Origin: a bacterium
GTDB taxonomy: Bacteria; Patescibacteriota; Gracilibacteria; UBA1369; PNNO01
DNA: 37,610 nucleotides
NCBI GenBank assembly: GCA_021158225.1
Contig: JAGGUZ010000028.1
Location: 1-37,610, forward strand
Reading direction: 5' to 3'
Within the stretch, counting starts at the first letter, position 1. Each line of letters starts with the position of its first letter. Below, piece by piece: positions 8,264 through 18,002 of this stretch. The notes beneath the pieces were generated by a model. The model had not been told where the DNA came from and did no database searches. It worked only from the letters and a program-made list of their open reading frames with translations. The translations under genes were made by a program, and so were the position numbers.

Positions 8264-10492
8264 TTAAGCCATCTTCTTCACAGAATGTACCCCGTTAACT
8301 GATGAAATATTATTTAATATATCAGAAAATTGAGTAAAATCAGTTATCTCAATTTGAAGTTGCCAATAAATTGCTTCCGAGTTCCTTTTTGCTATATGAA
8401 AATTCATAATCGTAGCCATCTTTTTATTAACTTGTTTTGTAACTTCCCTCATTATTTGCATATTCGGGTCCGTTTCCACAATAAAGGTTACATTAAGAGT
8501 ATCGTCATTAGCACTATCAACCCATTTTGCCGTAATACGTCTATCCAAATCACTCATTTTATAAATCGGACATTCTTTTTTATGAATGCTAATCGCTTTC
8601 CCGCGAGTAATAAATGCTGATATTGGTTGACCGAAAGACGGCTTACAGCACTTTGCAATTCTTACCGGCAATCCTTTTTCTCCACCAACAACAATATATT
8701 TCCCAAGATCACTTTCTTTTTCAATTCTAATTTTCGTTTTTTTAACAGATTCCTTGCGAACGGAACCAAAAATTTCTTCCGGAGTATATATTTTTTTAAT
8801 AATTGAAGATGCCAAAACAGATCCGCTTCCAACTTGCTTTACTATTTCCTCGCGTTTTTTAAACGAATTAACCTCTCCGTTAAAATTTTTAAGTATAGTA
8901 AGCTTTGGATCGAGCTTGGGTTTTCCTATTTGCTCAAGTTTTTTATTAAGAAGTGCTTTCCCCTCTTTGAAATTTCTATCTTGATCAAAACTTCTAAAAA
9001 AAGTTTTTATTTTTCCGCGAGCTCCACTTGTCTTTGCAAACGATAACCATTCAAGTTTTGGAGAACTATTTGGATACGTCATAATCTCAACAATCTCTCC
9101 GTTTTGAAGCTCATAATTAAGAGGAACAACACTCCCGTTAACTTTAGCCAAAGTGCACCTGTTTCCAACATCACTATGAACCGAATAAGCAAAATCTATC
9201 GGCGTTGACCCCTGTGGCAAATCTTTAACTTCTCCTTGAGGAGTAAATACAAAAATCCTGTCCTGAAACAAATCAACTTTAAGATCTTTCATAGTCTCTT
9301 CATTCGTTTCCCCCTCAAGATGCATACTTAATTTTGCGAGACTTTGAATCCAATCCAACTGGGCACGTTGTTTGCTCACCAAGTCTTGTTCGTTTTTAAC
9401 TTTTGTAGAACTGCCTTTTGATTCCTTGTAAAGCCAATGTGCGGCTATTCCATATTCAGCTTCTTCATGCATTTTTTCAGTTCTGATTTGTATTTCAACA
9501 GGCTCTTTATGTGAATGCGGAGCAAGCCCGATAATTGTTGTATGCAAACTTCTATATCCATTTGGTTTTGGGAAACCTACATAATCTTTAAATCTCCCCG
9601 GAAGAGGTTTCCATTGATTATGAAAATATCCGATTAGTTCATAAAGATCACCGACCTTTTCTTCTCCATTATCATTATACTTTGTCGGCAAAATAATTCT
9701 TATCGCAAAAATATCATGAATATCATCAATAGAACTTCGCCCTTTCTTCTTAAGTTTTTTATATATGCTGTAAGTATTTTTATATCTTCCGGCAACAGAA
9801 GCCTCAATTTTTTTACTCTTTAAAAAATCATCAACAGCTTTTTTAATATCTTCAATCGCATTCTTTTTTTTCTTTCCAAGAACTTTTAACTGTGCCTGTA
9901 TATTTCTATACTCAATCTCATTTAAATATCTAAAACAAAGATCCTCAAGCATGGATCTAAGACTATAAACACCAAGTCTGGAAGATAAAGGAACATAGAT
10001 ATCCAGTGTTTCACGAGCCATTTCTTTTTGAAAATCTTTATCCAATTTTTCCAATGTCTGCAGATTATTAAGACGATCGGAAAGCTTAATTAAAACAACA
10101 CGTAAATCTTTTGCCATCACAAGAGCCATTTTACGTAAAGTTTCCATCTCCCCAGCATTACCGCTGGTATTAATAGTCCCCATTTTTTCATAAGCAGATA
10201 CGAGCACAGCAACTTCCTTCCCAAATTCAGATTCAATTCTCTTATAATGCTTATTTGAATATTCAGGTACCTCATGAAGAATAGCGGCAATTAACGTCTC
10301 TTCATCAACTTTTAAAGTAGTAAGAATTTTAGCTGTTTCAATCGTATGCTGAAATACGCTATCACCGGAAATTCTTTCTTGCCCATCGTAAACTTTCTCG
10401 GCAAAATCAAACGCTTTTTTAAGTCGTTCTTCCGATACATTATCTGTATACTGCCTTGTTCTTTTTAAAAGTGAGTTGAATTCTTTATTCAT
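8264..10492 (-). CDS. rel: RelA/SpoT-family (p)ppGpp synthetase with degenerate hydrolase motif
   Basis: HD-like domain, synthetase (GRFKDYVGFPKPNGYRSLHTTIIG...VEIQIRTEKMHEEAEYGIAAHWLYKE), TGS, CC-type zinc-finger-like domain, ACT. ATG (MNKEFNS) at 10492 preferred to 10525. Confidence 0.93.
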   Translation of the reverse strand: MNKEFNSLLKRTRQYTDNVSEERLKKAFDFAEKVYDGQERISGDSVFQHTIETAKILTTLKVDEETLIAAILHEVPEYSNKHYKRIESEFGKEVAVLVSAYEKMGTINTSGNAGEMETLRKMALVMAKDLRVVLIKLSDRLNNLQTLEKLDKDFQKEMARETLDIYVPLSSRLGVYSLRSMLEDLCFRYLNEIEYRNIQAQLKVLGKKKKNAIEDIKKAVDDFLKSKKIEASVAGRYKNTYSIYKKLKKKGRSSIDDIHDIFAIRIILPTKYNDNGEEKVGDLYELIGYFHNQWKPLPGRFKDYVGFPKPNGYRSLHTTIIGLAPHSHKEPVEIQIRTEKMHEEAEYGIAAHWLYKESKGSSTKVKNEQDLVSKQRAQLDWIQSLAKLSMHLEGETNEETMKDLKVDLFQDRIFVFTPQGEVKDLPQGSTPIDFAYSVHSDVGNRCTLAKVNGSVVPLNYELQNGEIVEIMTYPNSSPKLEWLSFAKTSGARGKIKTFFRSFDQDRNFKEGKALLNKKLEQIGKPKLDPKLTILKNFNGEVNSFKKREEIVKQVGSGSVLASSIIKKIYTPEEIFGSVRKESVKKTKIRIEKESDLGKYIVVGGEKGLPVRIAKCCKPSFGQPISAFITRGKAISIHKKECPIYKMSDLDRRITAKWVDSANDDTLNVTFIVETDPNMQIMREVTKQVNKKMATIMNFHIAKRNSEAIYWQLQIEITDFTQFSDILNNISSVNGVHSVKKMA

Positions 10493-10564
10493 AATTTTAC
10501 AAAAAACTAATCTTATTTTATACAAATCGTAATAATAAGTATATGGACTTTATTAAAATTGAGA

Positions 10565-12334
10565 TTATTTCTCTTCTTGAATAATCAAATCCAAATCCGA
10601 GCCTTTAATATCAACAACTTGCACACCTTGTATTAAAGCTTTTTTATTAAATTCAATATCTTTTATACGCGCATCCATATTTTTAAGCGCAATATCAAAT
10701 AATTCCGATATCTTATTCAACGCATTATATCCAGCTTTTAAATCAATTTGTCTCTTTGAAGTTTCTATAAACGAGTTTAATAAATTATTCGATTTATTCC
10801 CTTCTAATCGATCGAGCGAGACGAAAAAATCTTTTTCAACCTTGTTTTTTTGAGTTGTCACCTCATTAAATTCAACTTTCAGTTTATCTTTATTCTCATT
10901 AACATCTCTTTGCGTATCAATAGATTCCTGATAGACATCTCTAAGTTCTGTTAGATGAAGATTAAGAGCCTTTCCCCTATCTCTAGAGTTATCAAGTAGC
11001 TGATGTATATCCGTAGAAAAAGCATTTTGAAGTCTTAAAAGCACATCCATATAAGAAGCTATCCTGTCTGTATTTGTGACAGAACCAGTTTTAAGCCCTA
11101 TTAAATAAAGACTTTTGATGGAAGGATTCACACCTTCATATACCCTCCCCGATTCTCCGGATATCAATGCTGTCGCAACTCCTTTTTCAAACTTATCACG
11201 CGAAGTTCCCCCATTTTTTCCCGCTACAAAGGTAGACTCAAGTTCTTTTGTTGTATCTCCTTGAGTTTCGTTATTTTTTGCTACTTCTTCGGTCTTGGTC
11301 TCATCGCCTGAAAATAATCCGGTAATTCCTTCAAATGCCCTTTGAGGCAATTTAAAAAAGAAAAATGTGGAAATAATAACAATAATCAAACATCCTACAA
11401 GCACATAACGAGTAATAATTTGGATTACTTCCTTTCTTTCAAGTTCATCCTCAGACAAAGTTGCAGGCGGAATTACATCCCCATTTTCTGAATCTTTCTG
11501 ATTTGACTTATCCTCTCCGGTGTTATCGCTATCCGTAGCATTAACTCCAACCACAGTAGCCGGAGCTACTTCCGATGGTACATCTTGATTAGATTCCGGT
11601 TTTATTTTTTGTTCAGTCTCTTTATGGTCTTTTTTTATAGACTCTTTTAATTGATTCCAAGTAGCGGATGTCTCGACTGGAGCTTGAACCTTATCACCAG
11701 TGGAGAGGTCTTCATCCTCGGTCTCAAGCGTTTCTTCTTCTAAATCTGGATTTTTCTCTTCAATTACTGGCGTTTCTTCTTCTAAATCTGGTTTTTCTTC
11801 TTCAATCTCAAGCGTTTTTTCTTCTAAATCTGGTTTTTCTTCTTCGGTCTCAAGCGTTTCTTCTTCTAAATCTGGATTTTTCTCTTCGATCGCTGGCGTT
11901 TCATTCTCTTCAATCTTGGATAAATTAAATCCTCCTTCATCATTTATAGATTCCGGCTTATAACCAGCTTGTTCAATAAGATTAGCATTAACATCTTTAT
12001 TTAGATCTTCAATTTCCAGTTCCGGAGTTTCCCCAATCTCAGTTTTGTTGTCTACAGAATTATTTACCTTTGGAGTTCCCAAAGTAAATTTTTTCTCCGA
12101 TTTATGAGAATTATGATTTCTTTTCTTCGGCCTGTGCCTGGTACGATTCTTATTATTATCGCTTTTTGGTACTTTAACCGAAACATCTTCGATTTTTTTC
12201 GAATTAGACCTCTTTTTTGGTCTATATCTCTTCTTTTTTTTTACCCCAGAAACACTACCCGTATTTTGAGTATTATTGTTTTTCTTTACGGGTTGCGATT
12301 TTATATCAACCTTTTTGTTCTCTTCATCTGCCAT
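10565..12334 (-). CDS. Hypothetical single-TM protein: basic N-terminus, acidic tandem repeats, TM, coiled-coil-like C-terminus
   Basis: KKKRYRPKKR.../RHRPKKR... then (EEKNPDLEEETLET)n, TM YVLVGCLIIVIISTFFFFKL, then a helical region. Confidence 0.75.
   Translation of the reverse strand: MADEENKKVDIKSQPVKKNNNTQNTGSVSGVKKKKRYRPKKRSNSKKIEDVSVKVPKSDNNKNRTRHRPKKRNHNSHKSEKKFTLGTPKVNNSVDNKTEIGETPELEIEDLNKDVNANLIEQAGYKPESINDEGGFNLSKIEENETPAIEEKNPDLEEETLETEEEKPDLEEKTLEIEEEKPDLEEETPVIEEKNPDLEEETLETEDEDLSTGDKVQAPVETSATWNQLKESIKKDHKETEQKIKPESNQDVPSEVAPATVVGVNATDSDNTGEDKSNQKDSENGDVIPPATLSEDELERKEVIQIITRYVLVGCLIIVIISTFFFFKLPQRAFEGITGLFSGDETKTEEVAKNNETQGDTTKELESTFVAGKNGGTSRDKFEKGVATALISGESGRVYEGVNPSIKSLYLIGLKTGSVTNTDRIASYMDVLLRLQNAFSTDIHQLLDNSRDRGKALNLHLTELRDVYQESIDTQRDVNENKDKLKVEFNEVTTQKNKVEKDFFVSLDRLEGNKSNNLLNSFIETSKRQIDLKAGYNALNKISELFDIALKNMDARIKDIEFNKKALIQGVQVVDIKGSDLDLIIQEEK
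11722..11889. repeat. Four tandem copies of a 42-bp in-frame unit (14 aa)
   Basis: Units at 11722-11763, 11764-11805, 11806-11847, 11848-11889, e.g. tctcaagcgtttcttcttctaaatctggatttttctcttcaa. Confidence 0.9.
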
Positions 12335-12362
12335 TTTCTTCTATATATTTAGTTTTCTGTTA

Positions 12363-12377
12363 ATTATAACACAAAAT
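12363..12377 (-). promoter_or_regulatory. Extended -10 promoter (TGtTATAAT) of the 589-aa gene
   Basis: Minus strand ATTTTGTGTTATAAT, about 28 nt upstream of the ATG at 12334; identical 15-mer at 25924-25938. Confidence 0.55.
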
Positions 12378-12431
12378 CCGCCTTTTTTAAAGCTATGTTA
12401 AGCCTAAAAGTAGCGGATTCTGATTAATTAA

Positions 12432-13133
12432 TTAAAACTTAGAAAGAGCTTTAAGCGCATCATTTAAATTGTTAATTTCCGGACTTTGCGCATAACCGGC
12501 TCCAATTCCGAAATATTGTAAAATACCGAATATAATTGCTAATACAATCCCAACAATAATTATTGTAAGAATTGTATTTGTCGGATTTAATTTTTTAATC
12601 ACGGAAATAATTTTATATGTAACAACAATCATCCAAACTCCAAGAACAAGCCCAAGAAGAGAATATAAACCCGGAGCAACAGCAATTAATATAAAAGGAA
12701 TCATTAAAACATATGCATACCCCATAACTCTGAACAATTCTCCAAAACTTCCTTTTCCTTTAAAGAATTGTGAACCGACAAAATCAATTGCGAAAATAGC
12801 AACAAAAGCAGTTATAAGAGAAACAATCATACTAACAAGAAGATATCCTACAGACATTCTCCACCCTGCCGGAAACATAAAATATGTACCAAGAGACATA
12901 GAAACTACCCCTGCAGCAATAAATAAGAATGCCGCACTTGCAGTCGTTTTTCTTATTGAAATATCATGTATTTTCTTTTCATTCAATTTTAATATTTCAA
13001 TTGAATTCATGAATTCTTTTTTTAAATCGAATTTCCCTGGATGTCCTATTTCCTTAAAAGTTTCACCGGCTCCATCCAGATGTTTTTTGAATTCATCTTG
13101 CATATCATGATCATGTTTGTGGTGTTCATTCAT
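12432..13133 (-). CDS. Yip1-like multi-TM membrane protein with His-rich N-terminus
   Basis: MNEHHKHDHDM...; KGKGSFGELFRVMGYAYVLMIPFILIAVAPG resembles Yip1-domain proteins; 5 TM-like segments. Confidence 0.6.
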   Translation of the reverse strand: MNEHHKHDHDMQDEFKKHLDGAGETFKEIGHPGKFDLKKEFMNSIEILKLNEKKIHDISIRKTTASAAFLFIAAGVVSMSLGTYFMFPAGWRMSVGYLLVSMIVSLITAFVAIFAIDFVGSQFFKGKGSFGELFRVMGYAYVLMIPFILIAVAPGLYSLLGLVLGVWMIVVTYKIISVIKKLNPTNTILTIIIVGIVLAIIFGILQYFGIGAGYAQSPEINNLNDALKALSKF

Positions 13134-13254
13134 TGTGTGTTGATTTAAAGATTACATTACTTTGAGCAGTATAAAGGATTATCTAAAAGAAGTGAATAAA
13201 ATTTCTCAACAAATTATGAATCCAGGCAAACCCAAAATTGATACTACGCTTCAC

Positions 13255-13277
13255 TTTTACCTTGATTATGAGTAAAA
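13255..13277. promoter_or_regulatory. Dyad TTTTAC-N11-GTAAAA upstream of hppA
   Basis: TTTTAC cttgattatga GTAAAA; shares TTACCTTGAT-N4-AGTAAAA with 3267-3287. Confidence 0.4.
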
Positions 13278-13324
13278 TTCATATGGTCTTTAATATATAA
13301 TATATATTATTTAACAAAAGTGTC

Positions 13325-15412
13325 ATGAGCCTACCTAGCTTTCTTGATGTGCCTACGATTTCCGTGATTGTATCTTTGATTGCGCTTGTCTATGCCGTTG
13401 GACTTATTGTCAACGTACTATTGCAAGACAGTGGATCACAAAAAATGCGGGACATTGCGAAATCTATTCAAGAAGGAGCCTCAGCTTACTTGAATAGACA
13501 ATATTTTACTGTTTTTCTTTTTGCAATTTCAATTTTCTTGATTCTTGCATACACCATCCCAAAAGGAGACCACAATAATGGCCTGCTTTTAGCGGTTGGA
13601 TTTTTTGTTGGAGCATTATTTTCCGCCCTTGCCGGATATATAGGAATGAATGTTTCCGTTCGAGCAAATGTTAGAACAACTCAAGCATGTTCTAAGAGTC
13701 TTGATAAAGGACTTAAAGTTGCTTTTAAAGGCGGGGCCGTTACAGGACTTTCAGTCGTAGGACTGGCACTTCTAGGTGTTTCCGGTTTTTATATTATTTT
13801 CACTAAAATGATGGGCGTTCCAGCTGGAGAAACTCCAAACCTATTGCTTGGATTTGGTTTTGGGGCCTCCCTCCTTTCTTTATTCGCACGTGTTGGTGGA
13901 GGAATCTTCACTAAAGCAGCCGATGTTGGAGCGGACTTGGTTGGAAAAATAGAAAAAGGAATCCCGGAAGACGATCCTAGAAATCCTGCCGTAATAGCAG
14001 ACAATGTTGGAGATAATGTCGGAGATTGTGCAGGAATGGGAGCAGACCTTTTTGAAACATATGCAGTAACTTTAATCGCAGCAATGATTTTGGCAGCTTC
14101 AACACTTACAAGTACACTTGGTACAAATGCGATAGAATATCCTCTTGCACTTGGTGCAATAGCTGTTTTAGCCTCAATAGTCGGAACATGGTTTGTAAGA
14201 CTTGGAAAAAAGAAGAATATAATGACGGCCCTATATAAAGGGATGATTGTAACCGGACTTTTATCGGCTATCGGTTTTTATTTCGTTACCGACTGGATGA
14301 TAGGAGATATTAATATTTTCTATGCTACGGTCGTCGGCCTTTTTGTTACTTTGTTTATTAATGTAATTACCGAGTATTATACTTCAACAGATTATAAACC
14401 TGTTAAGAAAATTGCTAAATCAGCGGAAACCGGAGCCGGAACGAACATAATTTCCGGACTTGCGGTAGGACTGGAAAGTACATTCCTTCCTGTAATTTTA
14501 ATAGTTACAGCAATTATTATTGCGTACTTTTTTGGAGAAGCATCAATTGCAGAAAATGGGGTTTACGGAATTGCAATTGCAGCAGTAGCAATGCTCTCTA
14601 CAACAGGTCTTGTTATCGCAACAGATTCTTACGGTCCTATTACCGATAATGCTGGAGGCATCGCGGAAATGGCAAACTTGCCAGCAAAAGTAAGAAAAAA
14701 TACGGACAAATTAGATGCCGTTGGAAACACAACAAAAGCCGTTACAAAAGGATATGCAATAAGTAGTGCGGCACTGGCAGCTTTAGTACTTTTCCAAGCT
14801 TATACAGAAGAACTAACAAAAGTTACAGGCGAAAAAATTATATTCTCGTTATCAGATTATAGAGTGTTAATAGGACTGTTCATCGGAGGCCTTCTCCCTT
14901 TTATATTCTCTTCAGCTTTATTGGAATCAGTAGGAAAAGCAGCTCATAAAATTGTAATTGAAGTAAGAAGACAATTTAAAGAGATTAAAGGAATTATGAC
15001 AGGAAAAGCTCAACCAGAATACGGAAAATGTGTTGATATCGTTACAAAAGCCGCACTTAAAGAAATGATCTTTCCGGGTATTCTTGCAGTCTCTACTCCA
15101 ATTTTAGTAGGTGTATTTTTAGGACCTATCGCTCTTGGAGGCCTTCTTGTTGGCGTTATAGTAGTAGGATTTTTAATGGCTATCAGTATGTCTACAGGTG
15201 GTGGAGCATGGGACAACGCTAAAAAATATATTGAAGATGGAAATTTCGGAGGAAAAGGATCTGACGCACACAAAGCTGCCATCGTTGGTGATACTGTTGG
15301 AGACCCGTATAAAGATACTGCTGGCCCCGCACTCAATGCGTTGATAAAAGTTATCAACACTATTTCATTAATTATCGCACCTTTAATTGCAGGATTAATA
15401 ATTTGGGGTTAA
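13325..15412 (+). CDS. hppA: Membrane-bound proton-translocating pyrophosphatase
   Basis: [102 protein letters not shown]. Confidence 0.97.
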   Translation: MSLPSFLDVPTISVIVSLIALVYAVGLIVNVLLQDSGSQKMRDIAKSIQEGASAYLNRQYFTVFLFAISIFLILAYTIPKGDHNNGLLLAVGFFVGALFSALAGYIGMNVSVRANVRTTQACSKSLDKGLKVAFKGGAVTGLSVVGLALLGVSGFYIIFTKMMGVPAGETPNLLLGFGFGASLLSLFARVGGGIFTKAADVGADLVGKIEKGIPEDDPRNPAVIADNVGDNVGDCAGMGADLFETYAVTLIAAMILAASTLTSTLGTNAIEYPLALGAIAVLASIVGTWFVRLGKKKNIMTALYKGMIVTGLLSAIGFYFVTDWMIGDINIFYATVVGLFVTLFINVITEYYTSTDYKPVKKIAKSAETGAGTNIISGLAVGLESTFLPVILIVTAIIIAYFFGEASIAENGVYGIAIAAVAMLSTTGLVIATDSYGPITDNAGGIAEMANLPAKVRKNTDKLDAVGNTTKAVTKGYAISSAALAALVLFQAYTEELTKVTGEKIIFSLSDYRVLIGLFIGGLLPFIFSSALLESVGKAAHKIVIEVRRQFKEIKGIMTGKAQPEYGKCVDIVTKAALKEMIFPGILAVSTPILVGVFLGPIALGGLLVGVIVVGFLMAISMSTGGGAWDNAKKYIEDGNFGGKGSDAHKAAIVGDTVGDPYKDTAGPALNALIKVINTISLIIAPLIAGLIIWG

Positions 15413-15449
15413 GATAGTCCCTAAAAATTAATCATCCCAACTTCCCATT

Positions 15450-15758
15450 ATGACAAACACAGATACAGAAACTACACATACACAAGCTAAATTAAATGCT
15501 ATTGAGGATGGACTTGCGCAGTTCATCCTTAATAGTGATTTTTCTAGAAACACAAAAGATTCTTCAGACTCTCTCGACGAAAACACTTTCTTCTGGCCGG
15601 TAGCAAAACTCCCTGAAGGAATAGAACTTGGCGACACAGTTAACATCTCCCTCGAACTTACGAACAAAGAGGAGCGCATAATTGAACTCCAAAAGAAGAA
15701 ACAACAAGAACTTAAATATGACGAAATGAGAAAACTCTTAGAAGAGCTTGTAAATTAA
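15450..15758 (+). CDS. Hypothetical protein, 102 aa
   Basis: Intact ORF between hppA and a convergent gene; charged helical C-terminus. Confidence 0.55.
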   Translation: MTNTDTETTHTQAKLNAIEDGLAQFILNSDFSRNTKDSSDSLDENTFFWPVAKLPEGIELGDTVNISLELTNKEERIIELQKKKQQELKYDEMRKLLEELVN

Positions 15759-15766
15759 ACAAACTC

Positions 15767-16849
15767 TTATTCCCACTGAAGTCCTCCTTGATTATTTATA
15801 ACGGAAATCCATGTTTTCCCCGGAGCAAATGTAAACTCCTTGCCGTTTCCATCGTAAAATTTATATTTATCAAGAGCGGTCATTTTTTTCCATACACCCG
15901 TAAAGACCTTTCCATTTCTAAACAAATACATATCCCCTTGTCCTTCCGTCTTCATATAAAGCCTTCCTGCCTCATCCGTAGGATAATAATTAGTCACAAG
16001 AATAACCACATTTGAAGCTGTAATTTGTTTCTCGCTTCCATGATCTATATAAGGATTCCCAGCCTGAAACCTTTTATAAACTTCATCCGTAACATCGTAG
16101 TCATATCTAACAAAATAACTGGGGAACGGATAATAAATATGAATCGTAGAAGCATTCTGATCTTCCACAGAAGGATCTTCATCTTCTTCTACAGATCCAA
16201 ACGATAAAAACGGCTCTTTTAACGGTTTATCCCATCCTCTATCTGCAATAAGTTCTCTAAGTTCCTTAACATTTGTAAAAAGATTATGAGGAGCAAAATA
16301 AACATAATCACGAGTAAAATATTTAAGTCCCCCTTCAAGAGCAAGTCCATCCAAATCAAAAACATTTCCACTATTATAAATAGCACTTAATCCCATTTGA
16401 CTTCCTCCTGCATGAGCAAGCGCACTACTAAACTGCTCAGCCCACTTTACAAAATAAGGGCGTGCCGACCTTACCGGACCAACTCGATCCGGACTCTGAT
16501 AAGGGAAGAAGGCAATAAATCGCGTAATTCCACCCTCTACTTCGGTTTCAAAAACCAAACTCGCCTGTTCCAAACCAGCCATTTGTCTTCTTGAATCAGT
16601 GTGATTTTCAACAATAACAGCTATCATCCTTTCTTCATCAACATCAATTGGCAAATCATCGATTAAAGAAAGGTGTTCTTCTGGTTCTTCTTTTGGTTTT
16701 TCGTCAATCGTTTTTTGTTGCTCTTCCGGAGGGATTTCCTTAGATGGAGCCGGCAAGGCAAAAACAGCCGTCCACACAATTATTATTACAAGTAAGAATG
16801 TAATTGCAATACCACCTATAATAAGGTATGAACGTTTCCTTTTATCCAT
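15767..16849 (-). CDS. DUF3048 (YerB-like) membrane-anchored protein
   Basis: N-terminal TM; VENHTDSRRQMAGLEQASLVFETEVEGGITRFIAFFPYQSPDRVGPVRSARPYFVKWAEQFSSALAHAGGS is typical of DUF3048. Confidence 0.85.
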   Translation of the reverse strand: MDKRKRSYLIIGGIAITFLLVIIIVWTAVFALPAPSKEIPPEEQQKTIDEKPKEEPEEHLSLIDDLPIDVDEERMIAVIVENHTDSRRQMAGLEQASLVFETEVEGGITRFIAFFPYQSPDRVGPVRSARPYFVKWAEQFSSALAHAGGSQMGLSAIYNSGNVFDLDGLALEGGLKYFTRDYVYFAPHNLFTNVKELRELIADRGWDKPLKEPFLSFGSVEEDEDPSVEDQNASTIHIYYPFPSYFVRYDYDVTDEVYKRFQAGNPYIDHGSEKQITASNVVILVTNYYPTDEAGRLYMKTEGQGDMYLFRNGKVFTGVWKKMTALDKYKFYDGNGKEFTFAPGKTWISVINNQGGLQWE

Positions 16850-16859
16850 AAGAATTGAT

Positions 16860-17528
16860 TTAGCTTTCAGCTTTTTCTCCTCCTTCTTCTTTCTTCTCTT
16901 CAGCCTTTGCTTCCTCTCCTTTTTCTCCTTCTACAGGGGCTTCAGTTTCTTCTGCAACAACTTCTTCTTCCTCGGCTCTTGGAGCCGCAACAGAAGCAAC
17001 TGTTAATTCAAGATCATCAACAGCTTCAACTCCTTCCGGAAACTTAAGATCACTGATATGAAGAACTGTATGAAAATCTTCCAATGAACTGATATCAAAT
17101 TCAATATGTTTCGGAATATTTTTTGCGATACATTTAACCATTACCATTTCTCTACTCTGCATAAAAGTTCCTCCAAACTCCCTTACCGCCTTAGATTCCC
17201 CTGTAGCAATTAATGGAACCTCTGTAGTAACTTCTTTGTTAAGATCTACAAATTTAAAATCGATATGAGTAAATTTATCAGTTACAGGATCGCGTTGCAA
17301 CTCGTGTATAAGCACATTAACCTTATCTTTCCCATCAATATCAAGTTCAAGAACTGTATTCCCTCCACCTTTCTCAAAGATTCTTCTAAATGTTTGATAA
17401 TCTACGGAGAGATTTTTATTTTCTTGTTTCAAGCCGTAAAAGATTCCGGGAATCATCCCTTCGTTTCTTATTTCTTTTGCAGAGATGTCGATAGGCCGAG
17501 ATTTAACTTCAAGTGTTATGGTATCCAT
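16860..17528 (-). CDS. rplY: 50S ribosomal protein L25 / general stress protein Ctc
   Basis: L25 fold (KEIRNEGMIPGIFYG..., VLIHELQRDPVTDKFTHIDFKFV) plus Ctc C-terminal domain and acidic tail. Confidence 0.92.
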   Translation of the reverse strand: MDTITLEVKSRPIDISAKEIRNEGMIPGIFYGLKQENKNLSVDYQTFRRIFEKGGGNTVLELDIDGKDKVNVLIHELQRDPVTDKFTHIDFKFVDLNKEVTTEVPLIATGESKAVREFGGTFMQSREMVMVKCIAKNIPKHIEFDISSLEDFHTVLHISDLKFPEGVEAVDDLELTVASVAAPRAEEEEVVAEETEAPVEGEKGEEAKAEEKKEEGGEKAES

Positions 17529-17599
17529 GAAAAATTATTATTATATTTTGCGTAAAAACAGCGTGAGAAGTTTATCTAAAAAAGCATTAAAGTGCAAGT

Positions 17600-17623
17600 A
17601 AAAGTACAAATTCTTGTACTTTT
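17600..17623. promoter_or_regulatory. Perfect 10-bp inverted repeat between divergent rplY and ybaB
   Basis: AAAAGTACAA attc TTGTACTTTT. Confidence 0.5.
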
Positions 17624-17680
17624 TCCCCGAAGTGAGTATCATATTTTTGCGTTTCGATTAACACTAACCTCAAAATAACT

Positions 17681-17977
17681 ATGAATAAGTTTAAAGATTT
17701 GTATAAATTGCAAAAACAAGCAAAAGATATCAAGAAAAAACTTCAAAACACTCATATCGAAGCTGAAGTTGAAGGTGTTACGGCTATTGTAGACGGTCAA
17801 CAAGAAATAATTTCCGTTAGTATTACAGATGAAGCCTACACGAATAAAAAGAAAACCGAATCTAATCTGGTAAAAGCTCTAAATAAGGCAATAAAAAGGT
17901 CTCAGCAACTTGGAGCCGAACAAATGAAGGATGTTATGGGCGATATGGGTCTTGGTGGAGGATTACCAGGAATGTAA
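17681..17977 (+). CDS. ybaB: YbaB/EbfC-family nucleoid-associated protein
   Basis: LYKLQKQAKDIKKKLQNTHIEAEVEGVTAIVDGQQEIISVSI...GGLPGM. Confidence 0.8.
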   Translation: MNKFKDLYKLQKQAKDIKKKLQNTHIEAEVEGVTAIVDGQQEIISVSITDEAYTNKKKTESNLVKALNKAIKRSQQLGAEQMKDVMGDMGLGGGLPGM

Positions 17978-18002
17978 AAGTATAAATAATAAATAAACTT
18001 CT

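Noticed and set aside
11668-11963. Ser/Leu-rich repeat ORFs on the plus strand (86 and 87 aa)
   Set aside because: Antisense reading of the 42-bp repeats in the 589-aa gene.
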